A DNA stretch of 64,000 nt from Paenibacillus_G filicis (GTDB taxonomy: Bacteria > Bacillota > Bacilli > Paenibacillales > NBRC-103111): NCBI RefSeq assembly GCF_038070315.1, contig NZ_JBBPCC010000031.1, positions 11,368-75,367 on the forward strand. The letters run 5' to 3'. Made by a program: the position numbers and the translations under genes. Shown in pieces: positions 43,563 through 52,116 of this stretch. Within the stretch, counting starts at the first letter, position 1; every line of letters begins with the position of its first letter. The notes below the pieces were generated by a model, which saw only the letters and a program-made list of their open reading frames with translations, had not been told where the DNA came from and did not search any database.

Positions 43563-43869
43563 CTGGTATTCCGCCTTTCTTCCGTTCCATTTCCCATCAG
43601 GGAACTACTACTAATATTATCAGGTTACCCCCGGAGGGAAAACCTTAGCAGGGTCATAAATCCTTCCATCTTCTTGAAGCTAGCGAGGTTTACGGACGGA
43701 ATCAGCAGCCCGCTAATCACTCAAGCTATATAGGTTCCAATTCCACCAAACATTAGTCCGAACCGCATATAAAAGCAAAACAGACCCTCACGACGGTGAA
43801 GGTCTGTTTTGTTTCGCATACCGGTCTTCCATGACTCTGACTTTCCGTCTGCCGCTCAGCTTGGGCTCT
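43563..43869. terminator. Intergenic region with bidirectional terminator
   Basis: No gene is seen. The hairpin AAAACAGACCCTCAC/GGTGAAGGTCTGTTTT (43777-43811, one mismatch) with T tracts on both strands should end transcription of the SRPBCC gene. Confidence 0.75.
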
Positions 43870-44319
43870 CTACCAGCCCAAATCTAGCGTTTTTCCGGTT
43901 TCGGCGAGTGTCTTGATATTGCTTAGAATGATCCACCAGCTATCGGCGGTCTTCTGGATGGACGGATGATCCGGAGAGAATTCGTCATTCACCAGCGTCA
44001 TCTTGGTACATTTCCCCACCGGCTCCAGCGTAAAGGTCATCCTCGATTCCTGGCTCGCGTGATTCGGCGTGTACGAAGGACCAGGATGCTCTGTACAGCT
44101 CATAGTCCGGTACGGCTCGAATGCCAGCCACTTGCCGTAGACATGAACGGTTCGATCGCCATCTTGGCCCGGACCTACATAAGCATAGTCCGCTCCAGGC
44201 TCGAAGGTCGATTCCAGCACGCAGCCGTAGAAGATCTGACGGGTTCCCTCCGGGGTCACAAGAATATTCCAGATCGTCTCAGGGCTTGCATCCACGTAAA
44301 ACTCATAGTTCAGCTTCAA
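43870..44319 (-). CDS. SRPBCC (AHSA1-like) domain protein
   Basis: 149 residues of the START/Bet v1-like SRPBCC fold (YEFYVDASPETIWNILVTPEGTRQIFYGCVLESTFEPGADYAY; WWIILSNIKTLAETGK). This fold binds hydrophobic ligands in a deep pocket; some members are Hsp90 co-chaperones. No partner is evident. It diverges from an AraC regulator gene, which may control it. The start at 44319 is preceded by GGAGTG. Confidence 0.88.
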   Translation of the reverse strand: MKLNYEFYVDASPETIWNILVTPEGTRQIFYGCVLESTFEPGADYAYVGPGQDGDRTVHVYGKWLAFEPYRTMSCTEHPGPSYTPNHASQESRMTFTLEPVGKCTKMTLVNDEFSPDHPSIQKTADSWWIILSNIKTLAETGKTLDLGW

Positions 44320-44441
44320 GGGGTTTCACTCCTGTCATCGATTGAGATACTATAAGGATAAGACTACAAGCTGGACAAGTCTTGTAAAAACGCGACAGAA
44401 GCATCTCTATTACGAAAATCCGGAAGCGGGAGTGAGGCGCT

Positions 44442-45263
44442 TTGAGTACACAGATTCCGAAGCCCAGCCTGGGCGTGCTGCATATGCAGGAGGGTGTGAA
44501 GAAGTTTCAGTTGAACCGTCATGCGCCCTCGGCCGAGCTGGCCTTCTTCGTCAAGCATTACTGGATCGTCAGATGGGATCTGACAGGTGAAGAAGCCTAT
44601 CCTCAGCTTGTCGTACCCAATCCGTGCGTGAATCTGGTCGTGGAGCCAGGCAGAACTGCCTGCTTCGCTCCGGGTAAGACAACCTACTCTCATCTGCTCC
44701 AAGGGCAAGGCTGTGTGTTCGGTGTAAAGTTCCATCCGGGCGGCTTCTATCCCTTCATCAAGCAGCCCATCTCGGAGCTGAGCGGGAGGCCGCTCGGAGT
44801 AGAGATGGTGCTCAGCGCATCCGGCGAGGAGCTGGAGACCGCAATCCTGGGACAGCCTGATGAAGGCGCTATGGTGGAGCGAATGGAGAGTTACCTGCAA
44901 GCCAGGCTGCCGATGCAGGACGCACAGGCCACCTTCGTGCAGCAAGTCGTAGAGCGCATCAGCGAGGATCGGGAGCTTACCAAGGTCGATACCATCTGCC
45001 ACTATTTCAAGGTGCATAAACGAACGCTGCAGCGCCTCTTCGACCAGTATGTAGGCGTCAGCCCCAAGTGGGTGATCCGCCTGTCGCGGCTGCAAAATGC
45101 GGCGGAGGCGATCGACACCGGGCAGCACCACGACCTGCTGCAGCTGTCGATGGAGCTGGGCTATCATGACCAGGCCCATTTCATCAAGGATTTCAAGTCT
45201 GTCGTCGGCCAAACCCCGGATGCCTACACTCGGGCCGTCGCAGGGTCAGCCCCTGTCAGCTAG
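44442..45263 (+). CDS. AraC-family transcriptional regulator
   Basis: 273 residues from a TTG at 44442 (GTGAGG upstream). The N-terminal domain (about 20-150) is of the DUF6597 type found before AraC domains (ELAFFVKHYWIVRWDLTGEE...NPCVNLV; HPGGFYPFI). The C-terminal double helix-turn-helix lies at about 165-265 (TICHYFKVHKRTLQRLFDQYVGVSPKWVIRLSRLQ; LSMELGYHDQAHFIKDFKSVVGQTPDAY). It probably regulates the divergent SRPBCC gene 122 bases away. The ligand is unknown. Confidence 0.88.
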   Translation: MSTQIPKPSLGVLHMQEGVKKFQLNRHAPSAELAFFVKHYWIVRWDLTGEEAYPQLVVPNPCVNLVVEPGRTACFAPGKTTYSHLLQGQGCVFGVKFHPGGFYPFIKQPISELSGRPLGVEMVLSASGEELETAILGQPDEGAMVERMESYLQARLPMQDAQATFVQQVVERISEDRELTKVDTICHYFKVHKRTLQRLFDQYVGVSPKWVIRLSRLQNAAEAIDTGQHHDLLQLSMELGYHDQAHFIKDFKSVVGQTPDAYTRAVAGSAPVS

Positions 45264-45499
45264 GTTATCCAGCTGGGATCTGCTTCTATCCTTGCCCCAA
45301 TGGATCAAGTGCGTACTCCAGATCCGGAGTACGCTTCGCCGCCAGGTTCACTCTTCGAGAGTCTGGGCAGCTAAGCTACCCTGCGTGTTGCCCCAGGGGT
45401 CAAGAGAGAAGACAGCAGTGACCGGAGCTAAACCGTAGCTGCCTCGGGCTGCTCTCTCAACCCAAGAACGCCCTGCTGTCTCCCGCCGCCATCCAGACG

Positions 45500-45545
45500 T
45501 CAGGGCGCCCCGGTGATCGTTATAACGATCACCGGGGCGCCCTGA
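45500..45545. repeat. 46-base perfect palindrome between convergent genes
   Basis: The left arm 45500-45522 is exactly complementary to 45523-45545, a 23-bp stem with no spacer at the centre. It may be a bidirectional terminator, though neither side has a solid T tract. No gene is seen elsewhere in 45264-45554. Confidence 0.85.
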
Positions 45546-45554
45546 TTTGTTCAT

Positions 45555-47297
45555 TTATTGAATATGCAGCTTATACAGAATCGCCGGCCCCTGTTCCTCG
45601 GAGCTGCTTCTATCGTGAGCATACCAGAGGATGTGATCGCCGCTAACCAGCGGATCGATATGGCCTGGCGACGGCACGCCGTGCAGTGAAGAGGGTCCGC
45701 GAAGCTGTCGGCCGGAGCCGTCCACGACCGTGTAGAAGAGACCTCCGTTGTCCCCGGACTCCTCCCATAGCAGGACGAATTTGTTGTCGCTTAACTTGAT
45801 CAGATGCGTCTCCTTGATGTTAACCCCGGATTCGACCGCATGATCGGTCATCCAGACGACCTTAACCTGAGAATCATCTGTGGCTCCCTTGGGAATAACC
45901 CCCAAATAGACATTTTTCGTCTCGGAATTCCCGTACTGCTCCGTTAGGGATACGCTGGAGCCAGCCACCAGATAGGCGTCCTTGGCCACCTCCAGACCAC
46001 CTAGATGCGCTCCGGTGTAGTTGTCGCCGATCTTTCCGGGGAACCGGAGAATATCCAGCTTGGAGACGATCTCGTCCTGCTGCTCCACTTGAAGCGAGAT
46101 CGAACGCGGATAGCCGTCCCCATGGTCGGCATACACAATCTTATCGCCATCGAAGCGGACGTATGTCGCAAATGAGTGACTGACGTAATTCCGCGGCCAC
46201 TGTCCGCCGTCATAGAGCAAGCGCATGCTTTTCATATCGACCAGGAAGGTGATATTGGACTGATGGCGCAGCCCGTCATCGGGCGTCAGATAACGCAGCC
46301 GCGTAGAATAAACGGCCAAGGTCCCGTTGTGGCTGTCCATCGTCACATTACCTGCGTGGAACGGCTGGGACACGTAGACATCGCGGATGTCGGTTTGACC
46401 GATTTTCTTCCAGGCTTCATCGTACTGGACAATCGTATAAACCTTCTTCTCGGCCGATTCTTCCATATTGGACTGACCATAGAGGACATAATAATGGCCA
46501 TCCTCCCCCAGATGAACGCCTCCCAGCAAAGGAAGCTCCATCAGGACCGTTCTCTCCCCCGTCTTGTCGAATGCCGGCGTAAACTCCTGCACGCGAAGCT
46601 CGCTGCCTTCGTCCTCGACCAGCACCACCTGATTCTTCCTGTTCAGCAAGAACCTCTTGGCCGTAGAAAAATAATTGCCGTATCGATAATCATCGGTATT
46701 CAGTGTCGCGGCTGCAACCGCCTGCGCGCTGACCTCCGCTTGAAGCGGCTTGTAGATCAGAATGGCCTTGCGCTCCGGCTGCCAGCTCACAGCGCTGCCA
46801 AGCTGCTCGGAGATAAAACGAGTTGGGATCAGAACGCGTCCGTCCTTCATGCGGGCTGGCACATCCAGCTTCACACTGTGCCCGTTCACCAGGGCTTCAG
46901 TGCGGTCGACCTGCAGGACGACCGAAGTCCCGTGCAGGTTGACCTTGACCGTGCGGCTGTCGCCGTCCCAGTCAAGCTCTGCACCAAGCGCCTCCAGCAG
47001 CGCTCTCATCGGAATAAGCGAGACACCGTTCTCCACCTGCACGGGAACATCGGTCGAGAGGAACTGATCGTTCACGCAGGCGAAGATCGTGCTGCTGGGA
47101 TCAGGCTTCCCGGCATAATCGAAGGCCGTATACGTGCCGTCTTGATTCATCGCCCCACTGGGGCGGGGCTTTCTTGCTTGCATAATCTCGGATTGGCAGT
47201 CGCCTGCCGCAGCGGACACCGTGCTGCCCTCAGCCACCGCCAGCAGCAGCATGATGCACAGTGTCCCCATAAGTACATAGAACCTAGCTTGAATCAC
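45555..47297 (-). CDS. Secreted stalk-domain protein with probable beta-propeller
   Basis: 580 residues. A signal peptide (FYVLMGTLCIMLLLAVAEGSTVSAAA) leads into a copper-amine-oxidase N-terminal stalk domain (about 75-185: VQVENGVSLIPMRALLEALGAELDWDGDSRTVKVNL; VLIPTRFISEQLGSAVSW). The remainder (about 210-575) consists of repeated strands with YVLYGQS, YADHGDGYP and ILWYAHDR turns, suggesting a beta-propeller. The exact function is unknown; such proteins are exported and probably wall-bound in Paenibacillus. It is convergent with the AraC gene. Confidence 0.85.
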   Translation of the reverse strand: MIQARFYVLMGTLCIMLLLAVAEGSTVSAAAGDCQSEIMQARKPRPSGAMNQDGTYTAFDYAGKPDPSSTIFACVNDQFLSTDVPVQVENGVSLIPMRALLEALGAELDWDGDSRTVKVNLHGTSVVLQVDRTEALVNGHSVKLDVPARMKDGRVLIPTRFISEQLGSAVSWQPERKAILIYKPLQAEVSAQAVAAATLNTDDYRYGNYFSTAKRFLLNRKNQVVLVEDEGSELRVQEFTPAFDKTGERTVLMELPLLGGVHLGEDGHYYVLYGQSNMEESAEKKVYTIVQYDEAWKKIGQTDIRDVYVSQPFHAGNVTMDSHNGTLAVYSTRLRYLTPDDGLRHQSNITFLVDMKSMRLLYDGGQWPRNYVSHSFATYVRFDGDKIVYADHGDGYPRSISLQVEQQDEIVSKLDILRFPGKIGDNYTGAHLGGLEVAKDAYLVAGSSVSLTEQYGNSETKNVYLGVIPKGATDDSQVKVVWMTDHAVESGVNIKETHLIKLSDNKFVLLWEESGDNGGLFYTVVDGSGRQLRGPSSLHGVPSPGHIDPLVSGDHILWYAHDRSSSEEQGPAILYKLHIQ

Positions 47298-47578
47298 GGG
47301 GTAACCTCCTGTTGTTATGGGTTTTTCATCCAGCAGCGGATACCCCTATCATTCAACAAAAGCTGCCATTTCCCTTCTTGCGTCCGAATATTCACGTCTA
47401 TACGAGCAGGCAGGCTGGTCAGCCTCTCCATACGGACCGGCTCTCCTTAGCTGCGGGGATTAGGCCCAGCGGAGCAGGAGGTTGCCCGATACGGAGACTG
47501 AGACCTCCAGCCCCTAATCCACCGAAACCTGCAGCATACGGTCTGCGCAGCGTCCCCGCCAACAATCGGCAGACAGTC

Positions 47579-50500
47579 TTATTCGACCCGCAGCCGGACC
47601 TGACGGTCCCCCATCGGGAAGGCGTCCATCCCTTCTTCCTGTCCATACCGGACATTCTCCAGCAGCACATGCTCCTGCAGCACGCTGTCGAAGCGGACCA
47701 GTGCCTCTTCGAGCTCAGGATTCACATCCAGCACAAGCCGAATGCGCCGCTCGATCGGCAGCTCCAACTGCTTGCGGTAGTCTTGCACGATGCGGATGAC
47801 CTCTCGTACCCAGCCCTCCTGCTCCAGCTCCGGCGTAATGGCCGTGTTGAGCGTCACGGTGACTCCGCCTGTCGAGGCGGAGGCAAAGCCGGTCTTGGCC
47901 TGCTTCTCTACCAGCAGCTCCTCAAGCGGAAGCTCCAGCGTCTGGCCTTCTACATCAAGGCGCAGCCCGCCTTTCTCGACCGCCTGCCGAGCCTCATCGG
48001 CTCCCAGTCCGCGCAGAAGAGCTTGCACCGGGGCGACCAGCTTGCCGTATTTTTTGCCCGCTGTCTTCAGATTCAGCTTGAGGCTATAGTCGACGAACCC
48101 TCCGCTTCCGCTCTCCGCACGCAGCGCCTTCACATTGATTTCCTCGCGGATAATCTCTGCGAACCGGCTCAGATCGAACTCCCCGTCCAGTGCCACGATA
48201 AGCTCGGATAGCGGCTGCCGCGTCTTGACGCCAGACTCAGCCCGGATTGTGCGGGCCAGCTCAACGATCTGCCGCGCCTGGCCCATATCGGCCTCGAGCT
48301 GCTCGTCGATCCGTTCCTCCCGCACGTCCGGATAATCCGTCAGGTGCACGCTGCCCTTTCCTCCGAGATTCCCCCACAGATCTTCGGCGATAAACGGCAG
48401 ATACGGAGCGACGATCCCGGCTACCGTCATCAGCACATCCCGCAGCGTCTGGTAGGCGGACACTTTATCTGTCGTCAGCCCGCTGCCCCAGAACCGGTCA
48501 CGGGAACGGCGGATATACCAGTTGCTCAGCTCGTCAATGAACAGCTCGAGCTGCTTGGCAGGGTTCAGGAAATCATTGGCCTCCAGTCCCTTCCGGACCA
48601 GCCTCAGCGTGCTATTCAACCGCGATAAGATCCAGCGGTCCAGCTCGTTCTCCGACACACGGGCTGGATGTTCCTCGGGCCGATAACCGTCGATGGCCGC
48701 ATACAGCGCGTAAAACGCATGGGTATTGTGCAGCGTATCGACTACCTTGGACTTCGCTTCCGCTACCATCGACTTGGCGAACCGCTTGCTGTTCCACGGC
48801 GCACTGCCGGACAGCATCGCCCAGCGGAAAGCGTCGCTGCCGAATTCCCCGATGATGTCCCAAGGGTCGATGACATTGCCCTTGCTCTTGGACATCTTCT
48901 GCCCGGCTTCATCCAGAATATGCCCGGTGGAGAGAACCGCCTTGTACGGCATCTGCCCGTTGTACAGCGTCGAGACGGCCAGCAGGCTGAAGAACCAGCC
49001 GCGGGTCTGGTCGATGCCTTCGCAGATCATATCGGCGGGGTACTGCTGACGGAACTGCTGCTCATCGCCGAACGGGTGATGGTACTGGGCGAACGGCATC
49101 GAGCCGCTGTCGAACCAGACGTCGATCACCTCCGGCGTCCGCTCCATCACGCCGCCGCAAGAGCAGCGCAGCTTAACCTCGTCGACATACGGCTTGTGCA
49201 GCTCCAGATCGTCGCCGATCGGCTGGAGCGCCCGCTCCTGCAGATCACGGTAGCTGCCCGGGGCATGCTCGCCATCGCAGTCCTGACACACCCAAACATT
49301 GAGCGGCGTCCCCCAGTACCGGTTGCGGCTGATATTCCAGTCGACCAGCTCCTCCAGGAACTTGCCGAACCGGCCTTCCTTCAAGTAGCCGGGATACCAG
49401 TCCACCCGGCTGTTATTCTCGATCAGCTGGTCCTTAACCGCCGTCGTCCGGATAAACCAGCTCTCCGTTGCATAGTACAGGAGTGGGGATTTGCACCGCC
49501 AGCAGAACGGATAGCTGTGCTCATAGCGCTCCTTGGCGAACAGCAGCCCCCGCGCGGACAGTTCCTTCACGATATCCACATCGCAGTCCTTGACGAACCG
49601 TCCGGCAAAATCTGTGATCTCCGCCGTATAGCGACCGCTCAGATCAACCACATTGATGAAGTCGATCTCGTGGCTCCGAGCCGTCTTGTAGTCGTCCTCC
49701 CCGTGAGCCGGAGCGATATGGACAATCCCCGTACCGCTCGTATCGCTCACATAGTCGGCATCTACGACGACATGACCGTGCTTCAAGCTGACATAGCCGA
49801 AAGGAGGCTCATAAGATACGCCGACAAATTCGGCTCCCTTATGCGTAGACAGGATCGTATAGTCCTGCTTCATCACCTGCTCCACGAGGTTCAGCGCCAC
49901 GATGTATACCTGTCCCTGGTGCTCGACCTTGGCATAGTCCAGGTCCCGGTTCACCGCCAGCGCCACGTTGGCCGGCAGCGTCCAAGGCGTCGTCGTCCAG
50001 GCCAGGAACACTTCTCCGCCCGCCTTGCTGCGGAATTTCACTGTGGCACTGAGGTCCTTCACATCCTCGTAGCCCTGAGCTACCTCATGCGAGCTGAGCG
50101 TCGTCTGACAGTCCGGACAGTAAGGGCTGACGCGATGGCCTTTGTACAGCAGCCCTTTCCCGTGAATGGTGGACAGGATATGCCACACGCTCTCGATGTA
50201 GTCGTTGGTCAGGGTGACGTATGGATTCTCCATATCTGTCCAATAACCGATAGCCTCGGACAACTCCCGCCATTGCTTCTCGTATTCAAACACGCTGCTG
50301 CGGCACTGCTTGACGAACTCCGCCACACCGTAGTTCTCAATCTCCTGCTTGCCGGAGATGCCGAGCTGCTTCTCCACGCCCAGCTCCACCGGGAGGCCAT
50401 GCGTGTCCCAACCGGCCTTGCGGACGACGCGGTAGCCGGACATCGTCTTATAGCGCCCGATAAAATCCTTGATCACGCGGCCTAGTACATGGCCGATGTG

Positions 50501-50659
50501 AGGCTTGCCATTGGCTGTCGGCGGTCCTTCGTAGAAGACGAAATTCGGACGATCCTTGCGGCTGTCCATCGATTGACGGAACGTCTCTTGCTCCCTCCAC
50601 TGCCCCAGCACCCGGAGCTCGCGGGCTCTTGCCGGCTCCTTTACATCCACTTTTCTCAT
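47579..50659 (-). CDS. ileS: Isoleucyl-tRNA synthetase, type 2
   Basis: 1026 residues from the ATG at 50659 (AAGGGATGATCC upstream). Class I signatures are intact: HIGH as PHIGHVLGRVIKD and KMSKS as QKMSKSKGN. The CP1 editing domain, anticodon-binding domain and C-terminal domain follow. Length and the opening FVFYEGPPTANGKPHIGHVLGR fit the eukaryote-like type 2 enzymes, which include the mupirocin-insensitive IleRS of Bacillus and MupA, unlike the roughly 920-residue type 1 form. It charges tRNA-Ile in the cytosol. A T-box with an Ile specifier precedes it. Confidence 0.94.
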   Translation of the reverse strand: MRKVDVKEPARARELRVLGQWREQETFRQSMDSRKDRPNFVFYEGPPTANGKPHIGHVLGRVIKDFIGRYKTMSGYRVVRKAGWDTHGLPVELGVEKQLGISGKQEIENYGVAEFVKQCRSSVFEYEKQWRELSEAIGYWTDMENPYVTLTNDYIESVWHILSTIHGKGLLYKGHRVSPYCPDCQTTLSSHEVAQGYEDVKDLSATVKFRSKAGGEVFLAWTTTPWTLPANVALAVNRDLDYAKVEHQGQVYIVALNLVEQVMKQDYTILSTHKGAEFVGVSYEPPFGYVSLKHGHVVVDADYVSDTSGTGIVHIAPAHGEDDYKTARSHEIDFINVVDLSGRYTAEITDFAGRFVKDCDVDIVKELSARGLLFAKERYEHSYPFCWRCKSPLLYYATESWFIRTTAVKDQLIENNSRVDWYPGYLKEGRFGKFLEELVDWNISRNRYWGTPLNVWVCQDCDGEHAPGSYRDLQERALQPIGDDLELHKPYVDEVKLRCSCGGVMERTPEVIDVWFDSGSMPFAQYHHPFGDEQQFRQQYPADMICEGIDQTRGWFFSLLAVSTLYNGQMPYKAVLSTGHILDEAGQKMSKSKGNVIDPWDIIGEFGSDAFRWAMLSGSAPWNSKRFAKSMVAEAKSKVVDTLHNTHAFYALYAAIDGYRPEEHPARVSENELDRWILSRLNSTLRLVRKGLEANDFLNPAKQLELFIDELSNWYIRRSRDRFWGSGLTTDKVSAYQTLRDVLMTVAGIVAPYLPFIAEDLWGNLGGKGSVHLTDYPDVREERIDEQLEADMGQARQIVELARTIRAESGVKTRQPLSELIVALDGEFDLSRFAEIIREEINVKALRAESGSGGFVDYSLKLNLKTAGKKYGKLVAPVQALLRGLGADEARQAVEKGGLRLDVEGQTLELPLEELLVEKQAKTGFASASTGGVTVTLNTAITPELEQEGWVREVIRIVQDYRKQLELPIERRIRLVLDVNPELEEALVRFDSVLQEHVLLENVRYGQEEGMDAFPMGDRQVRLRVE

Positions 50660-50994
50660 TTCTGGATCATCCCTTCTCTTCACATTATGGGCTGAAAAAA
50701 CAAAAAAATCCCGTCCCGTAAGGGACGAGATTGACTCTCGCGCTACCACCCTTGTTCCGCATGCATCCCCATTCTTGCGGGATTGTTGCGACACTCGTAC
50801 TGCGTACCATCATACGCGCCCCTTGTAACGGCGGGGTCCCGGGTCAGCTTACTTGGATTGCTTCAGCTTTCCTTCTCGGAGAGGATGTTCGGCTAAGTCT
50901 TGAACGTTGGCTTTCAGCACAGGGCCAACTCTCTGGGGGACAAGGGATTTAGCGTACTCGTTCTCGTCAATGAATTTATACAGATGATTCTGAT
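50660..50994 (-). ncRNA. Ile-specific T-box riboswitch leader of ileS
   Basis: The T-box core on the minus strand (50735-50754) reads AGGGTGGTAGCGCGAG, with TGGT fitting tRNA-Ile's ACCA end. The specifier is ATC (50886-50884) in the context CGAAC-ATC-CTCTCCGAG. The terminator stem CGTCCC/GGGACG near 50708-50727 ends in a T tract. A promoter TTGACT (51029-51024), 17 bases, TAAAAC (51006-51001) predicts a start near 50994. Confidence 0.9.
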
Positions 50995-51240
50995 ACGTTA
51001 GTTTTACACCTAAATGGAGGAAGAGTCAAGGGCCAACTACAGATGTATCGAAGCCGCGTGCACTCGTCAAGATGATACAAGCTGAACCGGTTAGGATTCT
51101 ATGTCCTATTTGTTCTTCACAGCTTGAACCATACTCTCGATAAACGGGATGGGCATCATAGTATCCTAGGGATTCCTAGCAGCAGGCGAGTTCACAACAA
51201 GGACCCTTTGTTTAATCGATAAATAATTTTGTTCCAATTA

Positions 51241-51269
51241 TTGACTTATCGTCGGCTGTAACATACAAT
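51241..51269 (+). promoter_or_regulatory. Promoter of the Phe T-box-tRNA unit
   Basis: TTGACT (51241-51246), 17 bases, then TACAAT (51264-51269). Transcription should start near 51276. I see no other good promoter before the tRNA genes. Confidence 0.75.
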
Positions 51270-51275
51270 AATGAA

Positions 51276-51548
51276 AATTACATATCCATACAAAAGCTTA
51301 GATGGAGAAAAGTAAATCAATGCCTCCTTTCAGGGAGGAAACGCCGAAGACTGAGAGCGTTTCTAAGGGTAAGAGTTGATTGAAGTTCGCTCCGGAGCTG
51401 TCCCTTGAACCCCTTTTGGGTAAGTAGAGGTGTACCGGTTTATCCGTTATTTTTTCAAGTGAGAACATTTCTGTTTGTAAAAGGAAAGTTCTAATTTAGG
51501 GTGGTACCGCGGCTTCTCGTCCCTTTGGATGAGGGCCTTTTTGTTTTT
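51276..51548 (+). ncRNA. Phe-specific T-box riboswitch leader
   Basis: All parts of a class I T-box are present: stem I start with AGTAA (about 51310), the GAG-AGC motif near 51350, specifier TTC (51386-51388) in the context TGAAG-TTC-GCTCCGGAG, stem III (TACCGGTTTATCCG), the core AGGGTGGTACCGCGG (51498-51512) whose TGGT fits tRNA-Phe's ACCA, and a terminator GTCCCT/AGGGC with a T tract to 51548. UUC codes for Phe. No synthetase or biosynthesis gene follows; the next genes are three tRNA-Phe. Confidence 0.88.
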
Positions 51549-51578
51549 CCATGTTTTTTTATAAGAGATTACGTTCAA

Positions 51579-51654
51579 GGCTTGGTAGCTCAGTTGGTAG
51601 AGCATAGGACTGAAAATCCTAGTGTCGGCGGTTCGATCCCGTCCCGAGCCACCA
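51579..51654 (+). tRNA. tRNA-Phe (GAA), copy 1, CCA encoded
   Basis: 76 nt with a full cloverleaf. The acceptor pairs GGCTTGG with CCGAGCC (one U-G), the anticodon arm is TAGGA-CTGAAAA-TCCTA with anticodon GAA, discriminator A, and 3' CCA is encoded. Confidence 0.95.
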
Positions 51655-51671
51655 TCACTTTCAACGTTCAA

Positions 51672-51744
51672 GGCTCGGTAGCTCAGTCGGTAGAGCATAG
51701 GACTGAAAATCCTAGTGTCGGCAGTTCGATCCCGTCCCGAGCCA
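51672..51744 (+). tRNA. tRNA-Phe (GAA), copy 2, no encoded CCA
   Basis: 73 nt, anticodon GAA. The acceptor GGCTCGG/CCGAGCC is fully paired. The T-arm GGCAG/CCGTC has an A-C mismatch not present in the other copies. CCA is not encoded. It begins 93 bases after copy 1. Confidence 0.9.
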
Positions 51745-51761
51745 TCACTTTCAACTTTCAA

Positions 51762-51834
51762 GGCTTGGTAGCTCAGTTGGTAGAGCATAGGACTGAAAAT
51801 CCTAGTGTCGGCGGTTCGATCCCGTCCCGAGCCA
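51762..51834 (+). tRNA. tRNA-Phe (GAA), copy 3, no encoded CCA
   Basis: 73 nt, identical to copy 1 apart from the missing CCA. It begins 90 bases after copy 2. The spacers (TTTCAAC[G/T]TTCAAGG) are near-identical, so the array arose by tandem duplication. A short AAGGCA/TGCCTT hairpin follows. Confidence 0.93.
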
Positions 51835-52116
51835 TTCTTTCAAACTTTCAAGGCAAAAATGCCTTCTTACCCAGGCTTCTGCATCTATCCGTGAATCCTC
51901 ACAAGGCACAGCTCCAACAGCAGCTTCTCTTCACGTAACCCTCTTGACACATCTACATCCGCCAATACGACGACGTTATGAGAGATCAGATTTATGGTAA
52001 TGATTTATATCTCATCGTTTCTGCCCACCTATGCAAGGAAGCATAGTATATAAACCGAAATCTTGCATGCATGTTGTATGATCGAAGACGATAAGAAAAG
52101 TAAGGAGGAGAATGTA

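Noticed and set aside
48668..50485. 605-codon open frame on the + strand opposite ileS
   Set aside because: It lies wholly antisense to a certain gene, has no family signature, and long antisense frames are expected at this GC content.
51447..51938. Repetitive peptides encoded on both strands across the tRNA array
   Set aside because: They are translations of the three tRNA-Phe genes, a common annotation artefact.
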